Assembly (NCBI GenBank): GCA_002286715.1 | Contig: NSJX01000046.1 | Coordinates: forward strand, 67,446-131,445 | Length of the DNA: 64,000 bases | Source of the DNA: Dentipellis sp. KUC8613 | Lineage: Eukaryota; Basidiomycota; Agaricomycetes; Russulales; Hericiaceae | Direction of reading: 5' to 3' | Shown: one piece after another, positions 24,095 through 35,080 of the stretch | How positions within the stretch are numbered: position 1 is the stretch's first letter | How the letters are laid out: every line of letters starts with the position of its first letter | Made by a program: the position numbers and the translations under genes | The notes under the pieces: generated by a model | The model's input: only the letters and a program-made list of their open reading frames with translations | The model's database searches: none | What the model was told of the DNA's origin: nothing

Positions 24095-24176
24095 TCCCTG
24101 GTAGTATATCGGCTAGTACACCCGCCTGTCATACGACCGTCCGCGGGAGAGCGGGGTTCGACTCCCCGCCAAGGAG
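24095..24176 (+). tRNA. tRNA-Asp (GUC), 10-nt intron (copy 4)
   Basis: It is identical to copy 3 in the mature part. The intron (24132-24141) differs from copy 3 at two positions. It lies about 320 bp downstream of copy 3 on the same strand, forming a second tRNA-Asp pair. Confidence 0.88.
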
Positions 24177-24183
24177 CTGTTCG

Positions 24184-24201
24184 TTTTCTAATCGTGTTTT
24201 T
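24184..24201 (+). terminator. T4 and T5 Pol III terminators of tRNA-Asp copy 4
   Basis: A T4 run (24184-24187) and a T5 run (24197-24201) follow the tRNA end by 7 and 20 nt. Confidence 0.6.
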
Positions 24202-24333
24202 GCCCCTTGATTATATGCGTATGTTACTCTACACATATAGTACACCTACATCTCCAAAAGCTGCGATCCAAGAACGAAAATCCAGTACACAGCAAAAAAT
24301 ACACACGTACACGTATACCTCCCCAGCCCCCCT

Positions 24334-27300
24334 TCACGCCTGCACCTCCCCATTGCCCGCGCCCGCGCCCGCCTCCGTCCCCTCGGGCCCCAGCAGCCCC
24401 TCCAGCACCCGCACCCTCTCCTCCCACCTCTCCACCTCGCGCAGCTTGCCCTGCAACATGCCAATCTCGCGATCGAGCCCCATGCGCTCCTCCTCCGTGC
24501 CGACGCGCGCGAGCGTCCACCCGCCCGAGCCGTCGCCCGCGAGCGTGAGCAGCTGCGTGTGGTACTTCGTCAGGGCCGGGCTGCGTTCGTGTTGCGGTGA
24601 GCATAGATGTCAGTATAGCTGGAGTGGCAAGCGGAGAAGAGGGAGGACGCACCGGAGCGAGATCGTGATGAGCGTGATCCCGAGCGCCTTGGCGTGCTCG
24701 TACATCCGGCCCTCGACATCGCTCGACACCGCACTCGTGCACTCTACACAGCACACAATCAACACCTGCTCCCGACCCAACTCCTGCCAACAACTCAAGA
24801 CTCACCGTCCAAAATCGCGAACTTCGGCCGATGATAAAACACGCGCGCCATGCCCATCTGTACGCGCCGTCAGCCTCACCGCCAACAGAAAATCATAGAG
24901 AATTAAAGGGCCCACGCACCCGCTGCTTCTCGCCCCCACTCAACACGTCCCTCCACTCCTTGCGCGTAAACCACCCGCCCTCGCGCGCGGGCAAATACTC
25001 CAAATGCACCGCCCTCAGAATCTCCATCAGCTCCGCCTCCGTCGTGCCCGTCTTCACATACTCCGGGTACGCATGCGGGTATATAATCCTGCCCACGCAC
25101 GCACACATCACCCCACTATCAGCCCCACCAATCCCAGTCTCCAGCTAAAAGAAAGGAACAACGCACTGGTCCAACAGGCTCCCCGCAACCATATACGCCC
25201 TCTGTGGCACGACCATGACCTCGCCCCGTGCCGGCCGACCCACCCGCCCGGCGCCCGGCGCCCACAGCCCCGCAAGCACCCTCGCCACCGCCGTCTTGCC
25301 CACGCCATTCGAGCCCGTGATCATCAGGTGCTCGCCCTGCGCCAGCCGCAGATCCAGCGCGCGCACGAGCGGCGCGCCCGCCGTCCCGGGCACGCACACG
25401 TCGACGGCGTCGAGCGCGATGGCCGGTGTGGGCGTGGGCAGGGGCAAGGGCGCGAGGTGGTGCAGCGTCGAGAGCAGCGTGTACAGCCGCGCCGTGAGGC
25501 CCGCGAGCTCGAGGAGGTCCTTGTACGCGTACATCACGCGCCCGCCCGCGTCCGCGAGGCTGAGCAGCAGCCGGCGTGACGAGATGTAGCCTACATATTC
25601 CCATGTCAGCTCCCTGCCGCGACAATGGAATAGAAGAGATAGAGAGAGAGGCGCACTTTCGGTGCGGTTCGCCATCGCGTCGTCCGTGGTCGTGTGCCGG
25701 CGCGCCGCGGCGGCGCCGGCTTGCACGCCGATGGAGCGCGTGCGCGTGAGTAGGACGGGGATGGCGATGAGGCAGTAGCCCGCGGCGGACCAGAGGTACT
25801 TGATGACGTAGTCCTCTGTCCACTCGTACGCGATGCGGATCTACAATGTACACATTTATGCTGCTGTGGCTTTGTAGATCGGATACGCGCGCATATACGC
25901 ACCTTGAAGATCGAGTTGACGTGCCGAATGAGTCGCAGGTACGCTCTCCAGAGGATATCGCGTTCCCGCTTGCCCCCATCGTAGAATCTATCCGCGTATC
26001 AACCTCCGTCCTAAATGCCCATAAGGAAACAGTGGAGAAGCACTCACGCAATCTCCTCGCTCTCCCTCCCGACCCGCCCCACGCCCGCCCGATACTCGCC
26101 CTCCAAGCGCGCCTCGACCGCCGCCAAGCGGCCAAACGCCGGCGTCACCGCACGCAAGATCCTCGCAGTAACATAATAATTGACAAACAGCGCCAGGGTA
26201 CCGCGGAACCCGAGCGTGCGCGAGAGCTGCGACGTGAACAGCGTGAGGTCAAGCATCGGCTTCAGCACATTGCCGCTGTATGATGAGCACGCATATATAC
26301 GGTCAGTATGCACACTCTGAGAAGAAAGTGAGGACTCGGACACGCACTAGAGCCCAGCGAGGCTGTCTGCCCAGCTCGCGACGTCCGCAGTGATATACTG
26401 GTCGACACCCTCGAGCGCGCCCTCGCCCGCAACGCGGTAGTACCGCAGATACGGCTCTGAGGACAGATATAGGTCGTGCGTATATCGCGTCAGGCGTGTG
26501 CGGAGGCGCAGCGCAAGACGCGCCTGCAGATGCCGGATCTGCGAGGGGAGCACTTCATCTGCCATGCTCATGCTCATGCTGCGAGGATTAGGGCTGCACT
26601 TACCATCGAATTCGTGTACGTGCTCGGAATCGCAAGCAAGAACCACAGCCCCAGGCCTCTCAAGAAACCCCTCCCATTCGCACTGACCTATACACACAGA
26701 GCTCAGCACGTCACAATCTTACACACAAAGGTGTAGCACTCACCAAATCCCTCACGATCCTCCCATCCAACCGCGCCACCACAACGCTCAGCACCGTCCT
26801 AAGCACCAAGAACACACTATGCACGAGCAGAATCAGCGTCTCCCGCGACCGGACCTTCGGGAACGCAATGCGCAGCAGCGCCGCGAGCTGGCGCGCAAAC
26901 GCCCTGTCGACGTTCGGCTTGTGCTGTGCGGATGGCGGGAGCGGCGCGAAGGCCGCCTTGTCGCGGTCGAAGCGCGTCTGCGGCGTGGGGTAGATGCGGA
27001 CCTGTGCGTAAGTTGCCAGTCAGTAACTAATCCCGCTGCGAATGCGAACAGCTGGAGAGGCAGCACAAAAGGCAAGCCCGTCCCCGGATGCATATCGCGC
27101 CTTCAACGCACCTCAGCAACGCCTTCCCTCCCCGCCCCCGGCACCAGCAACACCTTGCTCCCATCCGCGCCCTCCACATACACCTGCTGCAGCGCCCTCT
27201 CCCGCTCCTTCTCGCGCTCCTTCTCTTCCTCCGCACCCGCACCGCGCCCGCGAGCGTGCCGCCGCGCCGTAGCCCGGCGCACGACGATCACGGCCGCGAG

Positions 27301-27375
27301 CGCGAGCACGAGTGCTGGGGGCGCGCGGTGCCAGTTCTGGTGCCAGTGCCGCAGGGTGCTCTGTACTGGCGCCAT
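24334..27375 (-). CDS. Peroxisomal ABC half-transporter (ABCD/ALDP family)
   Basis: Twelve minus-strand exons (27112-27375, 26744-27001, 26604-26687, 26348-26538, 26048-26275, 25903-25987, 25657-25840, 25167-25590, 24920-25088, 24806-24857, 24653-24743, 24334-24580) give 758 residues, normal for a half-transporter. The ABCD family imports long-chain fatty acids or their CoA esters into peroxisomes for beta-oxidation. The N-terminal half has a membrane helix, a basic linker and the transmembrane domain with IPSTYTNSMIRHLQARLALR and the EAA-like loop ESEEIAFYDGGKRE. The nucleotide-binding half has Walker A GSNGVGKT, Q-loop VVPQRAYM, signature LSGGEKQR and Walker B FAILDECTSA, so it should bind and hydrolyse ATP. 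A short coiled coil ends the protein. It resembles yeast Pxa1/Pxa2, but which of the two is not decided. Confidence 0.93.
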
Positions 27376-28989
27376 CTGCGTGCAGAGCTTATTGTTATTG
27401 TCTCGTGCCCTGTGAAGCCACTTCCTAGTCCTGGTAACTAGTATCTGGTTATAATCAGCGGTCAGTAGAGAACACAAGTGCCGTTGATGATGGTGATGGT
27501 GGTGGTGGTGGGAGGAAAGAGTCTGAGCAGGTGGCCGCTGCTCGTGTGTGCGTTGGCATCTGATTTCCGTCCGCGTCCCATCGCGCGCGCCTATTTGCGT
27601 CACCACTAGCACCACCCCCAGTCCCGGGTTAGGGTCTCCTGCTTCAGGTCCCTTCCCCACAAAACGCGAACTGTAAACACAATAGCGCTGAAACCGTGGC
27701 ACTAGCAAGTGACTCTCCTCCATATCCAGAGCATCGGAAAACAATTGACGCCCCCCTGCAGCTTCTCCCAAAACAATCCTAGTACTATTACCAGTCTAGT
27801 CTACCGTGTCTCGCATTCATATCCACGCCCACATCATTCGATTCAATTTCAATGTATTCATGCATGCATGCAGCTTACTTACGCCTACGCCTACGTCCAT
27901 CATAACTACAGTAACAAACGTCGACGTCCGCCCGAGCCACCACAGGGGCGAACGCGACATCACGAGCCACAAGTAAAAGTAGAAGTAGGAAGTAGAAATA
28001 GGAAGTAGAACTATAGACGTACGCAGCGCAGGCGCAAGTGTAATTTTAACAACGCGAAAGGTGAAGTGAAAGGTGAAAGGGGAAATGAAGTGCGGGGGTG
28101 AGTTCAGGTGAGGAGGAGGATGACTAGAAGAGGGAGGGGACAAAACAATAAAATAGGATCGATCGATGAGGATGGCAATGTGGATTGAGTTTCGAGAATG
28201 GGATGCGGGTGGTATGTAGAGATGTATCGCGGGCGCCGCCTCACACGTGCACGCCGCCGTACGCGTGCAGCGCCGTGTCGTGTTACCGACGCACGCGGAG
28301 CCGTATGCATGTCGTGTCCGAGTATCAATGCGTAGATCTAGACTGTACCATATACTGAATGCGTATGACGTGCGATGTGCAAGTGCGGGAGATAGAGGGG
28401 ATGTGTGATGGGGGATCGCAGACTTGGGCCGAGAAAAGGGTCAAGAGAAAAGAAGTGAAGAAAGGGGGAAAGAACAAATATGGCGCGAGAATGAACAAGT
28501 GCGGGGCGGAGAGAGGAAGAAGGGGAGGGGAGGGGGCTTCAGAACACGGCACAAGACGCATGACAGGACGACAGCGGGGACAGCGACAGCCTTTGACGCG
28601 AGACGCAGGCGCAGATCACAGCGAGCGAGCGAGCATAGAGCTGGAATGTACAGGACAGGCGGGCATTGACATAGACTGGACATGGGGTATGCATACTTGC
28701 GTGTGCGAACGAGCGGTGGACGGGATCCGAAGCATGCAGGGTGCAGGGTATAGATTACATTGCGATTGCTTTGCGTGTGCGTGACATTGAGATTGACATT
28801 GTCCATGAATAGTGCTATGCGACGGAACGGGCATTGGCGCCATGACGTGCGGAGGGGAGGGAAGAGGGGATATGGTGGCCAGGGAATAAAAGGACGATGA
28901 AGAGGCAGGAGAAGATGAGATGAGGCAGAGAAAGGCAGATGCTCGGGGCTATATCAACCATAATTTAGACGCGTGCGGATTCCCAGCTC
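27376..28989. other. 1.6 kb region between ABC transporter 5' end and cyclin 3' end
   Basis: No gene is supported. A GGTGAT/GGTGGT microsatellite lies at about 27,487-27,512, AGAAGTAGGAAGTA-type repeats at 27,970-28,015, and a long purine-rich tract at about 28,430-28,545. The latter may lie in the cyclin 3' untranslated region, as pyrimidines on the sense strand. Confidence 0.5.
28430..28545. repeat. polypurine (GA-rich) tract
   Basis: More than 100 bases are strongly biased to G and A on the plus strand. Such tracts can form triplexes; no function is claimed. Confidence 0.6.
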
Positions 28990-31000
28990 CTATGGGCCAA
29001 GCTCGAGGTTCGTGCCCGCCATCGTGTCCGGGTCCAGTCCTTCCGCGATCGCCCGCTCCCGCGCGAGGCGGTTCTCCCGCTTCAGCGTGGGCAGCTCCGC
29101 CTCGAGGTCGACCAGCGTGCCCTCCGTCCAGTGCTGGATCGCCCAGTCACGCACGAACGCGCTCGACTTCATGTACTTCTTCGATGCGTACTTCTTGTAG
29201 AACGACGGATGCCTGACCGGCTTGAGGATGTAGTTCAGCATGAGGTTTGCGGTGGGGATCAGCGCAGACTCGGGGTACGAAGAGTAGTGGGCGAGGTTCG
29301 GGGTCTGTTATACGATAACAATCAGCGACGATGAGGGCAAAGACGCAGAACGACATACCCAGTCCTCACGGCCAAGCACGAGTCGTGCCAGCCAAATCGA
29401 CGCAGCGGCGAGCAGCGAAGGAGGTGCCGCGATCAGGCGCCACTCGACGCACTCGATCTCCATCAGATACTTGCCTACCGTGCGCACCTGCACATTGTAC
29501 TCATCCGCCTTGCTCACGCGGCGCAAGAAGTGAATCGGGTTGGGGTAGCTCATGTTCCAATCCAGCGTCTTGAGGATGTACTTCTCCGCCTGGAGGATCT
29601 CGGCCTCGGTGTAGCTCGAGTCGGCGCAGTACAGGAAGTTGCTTGCCGAGGGCGCGACGATCTCCTCGACCTTGGCGGCAAGGAACATGCATGTAATGCC
29701 GACGAGCTGGAGCTTGGCGAGCGAGACGACTCGTGCAGAAAGGAAGCGATCGATGATGTTGACAGCGAGGAAGAGCGTCTCGGGGAGCAAACGGAAGCGC
29801 ATGTGAACCTGGATGAGCCAGTCCGTGAGGATTCCCCGCATCTTCCAGGCGAGATCCTTCTGGTTCTCCATGTAGTTCGGGTTCGGCAGCGTCGTTTGCT
29901 GCACAATGCGCCGCCGAATGAGGAGACTGGGCCACAAACCAACAAGGAAGGAAAACGCACCTCGACAACCTTCAGGTACTCAAAGATCTCCACGACATAC
30001 TCGCTCACCATCAACGGATCATCCTGATCCTCCTCATCCAAGTCGTCCCACGTGTTGCCGTTGGGATCTGCCTCATCCTCGACTCTAAGCACCTCACGAT
30101 GCTCATCGAGCACCTCAATCGTCTCATGCTCCTCGAACTCCTCGTCTTGCTGCTCGTACTCCTCCGGCGCCTCGGACGATGTCCTCCTCTTCTTAAATAC
30201 TCGCCTCGCCTCCGCCTCGTCTTCCTCGGGCGCCTCCGCTTTGGAGCGCGCAGACACCCGCCGGCGGGTCGCCGCGCCATTGTTGGTGGCCGCCGCCGCC
30301 AGCGCCGTCGAAGTGCGCGCGCTGACCCTGCGGGCGGGTGCATGGTGCGCCGGTGGGTCGATCGCCATCGCATCCTCGTGCGTATGCGGTGACTCCGACT
30401 CGTCCTGCTCCTCCTTGACGTCTTCGAGCTGGTGGTCCGCAGTCGTCGTCGACGCCCTCGTCACTCTGCGCGCGGCGGGTGCCGGCGCCGCGACGGTCCG
30501 CAGCGGCTGGCGCGCGGCCGTAGTGGTGACGGTCCTAGACGACTTTGTGATGACGACGCCTGCGAACTTGGCGGGTGCGGGTGCATGAGAGGCCGCAGGG
30601 GCGGCCTCGTCCTTTCCTTTGCCCTTGCCGTTGGCGGCTGCGCCAGCCTTCTTGAGCTTGTCGCGGTTCTGGAATCCGACGACTTCGCCGAATGCGGAGC
30701 GCTTGCGCTTGGCTCCCGCATCGGCGTCGGGGGCTGCGTCGGCCTTGGTCGCGGCGACAGACTTGGCGCGGGCGGACGCGGTGGCGCTCGTCGCACGGGT
30801 CGGGCCTGAGGCGGCAGCTGAGGAGGCGGGGCCGGCGGAGGGTGGTTTTGCGCGGGCTGTGATGCGGGGGCGCGCGTTGGCGTTTTCGTCCTTGAGGACT
30901 GTGGTGCGTGTGGTTCTGGTCACACGCCTTGTCTGGGGGGTGGTCAGCGTGAGCACGACGTCGACGACGACGACGAGGAACGCACAGGGATGTTTGAAGC
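28990..31000 (-). CDS. B-type (mitotic) cyclin
   Basis: Four minus-strand exons (30983-31000, 29961-30932, 29359-29898, 28990-29304) give 614 residues. The first exon encodes only MASNIP, joined in phase to TRRVTRTTRTTVLKDENANA, a usual fungal Clb-type start. The long N-terminal region is basic then acidic. It contains a destruction-box-like RSAFGEV element with Phe in place of the usual Leu, and KR-rich nuclear-localisation stretches. The cyclin box begins near YMENQKDLAWKMRGILTDWL and includes FLAVNIIDRFLSARVV and CMFLAAKVEEIVAPSASNFL. The second cyclin fold follows to the C-terminus. It should bind and activate Cdk1 and drive mitotic entry, with its level controlled by APC/C proteolysis. 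The upstream acceptor used for exon 3 is the one at 29899, which keeps phase. Confidence 0.92.
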
Positions 31001-32053
31001 CATGGTCGGGAGGAGGGAGTGGGTGGTGGTGGCAGGTCGACGGCGCTTAGCCCAGTCCGCTTTTGCTCTCTGCGTTTCAACCACTGCAAACATCGCCAAA
31101 TACAACGCGGTCGCGTCAAGTCACGTGTCCCCTCGCGCGTGGCCCCGAGCGCGCCATGCCCCGTCTTTGTTCTTTTGTCTCGTCCACCGTCGTCGCCATC
31201 GAGACTGGCCACAAGCGTTGTGATCTTGCAATTCATCCAAGACACATATCGTGCCTCTGTGGCCCCGGCAAGGCCGCGCGATGTTGTGACCACTTGTGCC
31301 GAACCATGCTTCGCACGCGACATGGCACAGTTTCTGCTTGCCCTGTTTCAGTAAAAGCATTGCTGCGGTAAGTATATGCACCCATTCATCGTATCATATG
31401 GTATATCTTGACGTCCCCATCGCAGACACGTCACGTCCGGCATTCATGCTCGCACTTGCACCATGTGAATCGCACTATCCAGCGATGGGTTCTTCATTCC
31501 TCGCCACCCATTCTCTCAGTCTACTTCTAGCCCTCGAATGACTACATCTCAAACACCATACGACTCAAACCCGCTGATGGACGGGCGTGCCAACGGCCGC
31601 AAGACCTAACCCTAGAACGTGGTTTGACGTGTTCGCCGAGTCGCCGACTGCGCGCGATTGACAATCGCTCTTGCATTTTTGCATCCGAGGGTAGTGCGGA
31701 AGCATTTCATCACACAGTACTGGACACGAGGAAACTAGGACTTATTTTCTTTTGATGAGTCCTCCCATCTTTCTCATATGATAATTCACCCGCTCTTACG
31801 CATGCGACAGATCGTGGCATGCTCCAGTCGATTCTGCTATCGCTCTGCCTTGAACAATTCAAATCGGCTGGTCAAATTGCTCGGTCTGGGAATAAGTCAT
31901 GGTGTATATGGAAACGGGTACAGGGCCTCGTACACAATAAACATACTCACATCGGTGCCACGACCCAAATAATGAACTAAAGGTTCACATCTAAGTATAC
32001 AGGTACACTCCGACACTTCCTAGGCGTCGAGCTCGCGAATCCGCTTCATATGC
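31001..32053. other. transition region between core and accessory halves
   Basis: This is the cyclin promoter side on the left and the 3' flank of the first DUF6533 gene on the right. Within it the sequence changes from GC-rich to roughly balanced composition, at about 31,300-31,600. The small open frames here are not credible genes. Confidence 0.5.
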
Positions 32054-33778
32054 TCAGCCAGAATCCTCCTTCCTCGAGAAGGTGAAAAGCTCTAGCACTG
32101 ACCGCCCAATCTCTTTGCCGCTGACGTCGACAATCGCTCCATTGACTGCTTCGCGTCGGATATTCAGGACAATGTGTGAAGTCAGGATTACGTGGAATGC
32201 GTGCTGTATTCTGGGTGGCTCGCGTGTCAGAAATGCAGGCCACGGAGAAAATATGGTGCACACAGTAAGAGTAGTTTCGTGTATTCATGCTACAGGAACC
32301 AACAACTTCAGCACCAGATCGATCATCCCGATAGGCCACTTACTGGTGCGAGGACTGCAACAAGGACATTCGAGATAGATAGGACTGTGTGAACAGTACC
32401 AGTGTCAGCACTAGAATTTCTAAGATTCAATAAACCCATACCGAGCAGAATCAGATAAGCCGCAATGCCTACGCATGAATTGTGAGCTTCAAGATCGCGC
32501 ACGACAGACCACTTTTGGAAAGACATGCCATCTCTATACAGGATGAAAAGTAGTGGTGAGACCGTACGCCGGGCTACAAAATCAGATCCCGTCACTTCAA
32601 TCGGAGCAAAAAATCGCGGAGACGTACAGTTCTGCAAGGCTTTGGCCAAGGTCAGGCCCGCGATGGCTACAAATGACAAGTCGTGAAGTTAGCAATTTGT
32701 TCTGAAGAAGTATCGATAATTGGGCGAAAGGAGGCGACGCGTGGATTTTTCCGGGAACGATGGTCGAGGTGGCGGCCGATGAAACTCACCTGTCTCAAAA
32801 GCCAAGATGAGGGACCAGCTGATGATATATGGCGGGTCGCCACTTCCCGTCGCAAAGCACCCACGCAAAGGGGACTCGGTCGATATAACAGGAAGTGAAG
32901 TAGTCGGAGCAACTAGATGAGATACGTGATCAAAGAGCAACGTGTTATGGTGTAGTTCCACGCACATTGGACGGAGGGGTTGCCTTTTATGAGGAACGGG
33001 CATGCGATGGCCCCCACAACGATAGCCATGCCTACCAGGGCACAGCCAACCCGTTTACTCTTTCCCCACAGCGCGTACGTGCGAAGACAGAGAATGACTA
33101 CACATATGTCATAGGCGTCAGCTAGCTATAAGGGACGGCGCTCGAAGCCAGATACTCACTCTCAGACAAATAAACCCCGCCACTGATTAGCCCTACAGAG
33201 GACATGGGCGCTTAAGGACGAACGTGAGAAAAGCACAGAGAGCAATTCCACACACTCGCAATAGCGCCGTGAAGGCCCGAACATGTAGGTGCAGACAAGT
33301 CTGACCCGAGTTGATCTATATCGCCAGAGCGGAGCCTCTGATCAGCCAACGAGTACCACCAGTAGTGCAGGTGAACACTCACAATAGATAGCAATGCATA
33401 TATTCGGGAAAGCGACATAGCGGTTCAGCAAGAACACGACTGTGAGTGGACTCCATGATCCGCCCCAGACAAACTCAACTTCGTCCGCGAGGGTACACAA
33501 ATGGTCGTATACCTGCAAAGAGTCGCCGAGTCAGCCACAATTATGGCCAAAATAAATATACGATAGCCCATACAAGCAGCACACCCGCGCTCACTGTATC
33601 ATTTGCAGCATCAGCGTAGGCCCACAGCGATAAAACTCGTGAAACGGACAATCGCAGCACTATGCCAAGGTATGAGCGGTCAGCAGGAGTTTGGCGGCGA
33701 CGGGCGGAGACGCACCAACAGCGCAACCTTGCTTTTCAGGATTGCAGGTATAATTTGATCGGATGCCACTGTGTCCAT
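32054..33778 (-). CDS. DUF6533-family membrane protein, array member 1
   Basis: This is a multi-exon minus-strand gene. Exon 1 (33716-33778) codes MDTVASDQIIPAILKSKVAL. A tiny exon containing VSAGVLL follows, then the 130-nt core exon 33383-33512 (YDHLCTLADEVEFVW, VVFLLNRYVAF). Next come a TM block with ILCLRTYALWGKSKRVG (about 33,000-33,100), the Cys segment SPLRGCFATGSGDPP with SWSLILAFET (about 32,780-32,885) and AIAGLTLAKALQN (about 32,630-32,670). The last exon contains FHVILTSHIVLNIRREA and ends at 32054. Several hydrophobic helices make it an integral membrane protein. The DUF6533 family has no established function that I know of. Middle exon borders were not all fixed. Confidence 0.82.
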
Positions 33779-35080
33779 GTTCGCGTACGAGGAAGCACCG
33801 CTGCATCTTCTGCTTTTATGCGCAGGAGGCGTGGGCTCCCAGGGCCTGCGCGACAAGGGGACGGTTCTCTGCTGATAGATCAGTTCGAAACGTCTGGCGC
33901 GCTCCTTGATAGATTCAAGTGGATACTTTGGACAATCTAAGAGAAAATGCTGCCTTGTAAGGCGATATCATAGAAGCGCATCACACCTCGCACTGTTCGA
34001 GATATATTCTGTTGTCTTGCGTCGTGAGAGGCCCAATGCAGGAGTTCCTTTAGCGCCTCGTAGAGATAGTTTCGCAGGAGCTCGCTGAGATATTTTTGGG
34101 GCGCTTCAAGCCAATCGGAAGGCAGTGAGGATTCTGATGGCACAGCTTCAGCACTTGCAGATACACGGCTGTGACGCCTTTTCAGGCTCAGTATGGTGCT
34201 TGTCAAGAGGAGTTAGCTTTCATCTACAAGTGAGACCACGACACCGAAGGCAACGTATCGGTTGTAAAAGAACGCAGCTTCAACTGCACTCCTACAAGGT
34301 TGATACATCAGTTGAACCAAGTAGTCGGCTTGATGTGCTGAAGCACATTGCAGCTGTGCCGCTGCTGATGCAGCGTGACATCAGCAACAAGAGAGATGGA
34401 TGAAGAACTGGAATGCAAAGTGAGCACAGAATGGGCGAGTAATCAGAGAAAGCGGATACGTACCACCGCAACGCAGCCTCCGGGTTGCAGCGCTGTCGCT
34501 GAGCGGTCCGCTTCGCTGCTGCTACCGCATTTATATTTGGTCTGCAGTGCAACAATGCGTGCTACATACTTTACACCCGTTGATGCTGTCAAAATCTTTG
34601 TGCCAGCACCGCGCAGTGATTCTTGGGCGTTCGTAAGTTTCGTTGTTCATAACGCCTCTATTGACCGACTTGCTAGGTTATACAGGCCGCAGTACTTGAC
34701 CAGGTCGAGTGTCACCACGGTGCGTCGTTGAAGCGAGCCAGGAAGCGCTGATGCGCACATCGCGGACCTGATATCACAGCCGCTGAAGATACATGCAGCG
34801 GTGGGGCTGGTCGCACCGGTACCACGACAGACGTCCGTCGACTGTCTCGGAGGTTGGTTGGGCCGATGAAATTTTGGCGGAAGTGTACCAGTGAAGTCCC
34901 GTCATCGCGTCACCTATGTACGGCATATGAGCATGAGCAGCCGCCCTGTTGGTCAGCCGCTCCAGCACCGCTCGTGACAGGTTGAAGGGTGCTTTGCCAG
35001 CAAGTAGCGCATTTGAGTATCACATACGTACACATCTCAATCGCTCCCATACTCATCGCCCATCTCCTCGCCCAGGATTA
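33779..35080. other. spacer in the DUF6533 array
   Basis: This spacer separates array members 1 and 2. Two minus-strand frames (33937-34206 and 34292-34555) are the only notable coding potential. The part 34,560-35,080 shows nothing I can name. Confidence 0.4.
33937..34206 (-). CDS. possible small protein or exon, unrecognised
   Basis: An 89-codon frame has a helix-forming, moderately charged composition, with WLEAPQKYLSELLRNYLYEA and ARQQNISRTVRGVMRFYDI. It could be the last exon of a small minus-strand gene whose first exon lies in the 34292-34555 frame (a GTACGT donor follows the ALRW codons there). No family was recognised, and it may be chance. Confidence 0.22.
   Translation of the reverse strand: MTSTILSLKRRHSRVSASAEAVPSESSLPSDWLEAPQKYLSELLRNYLYEALKELLHWASHDARQQNISRTVRGVMRFYDIALQGSIFS

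Noticed and set aside
31605..31615. Telomere-like CCTAACCCTAG near the composition boundary
   Set aside because: Less than two units and no tandem run, so it is not evidence of an internal telomere or chromosome fusion.
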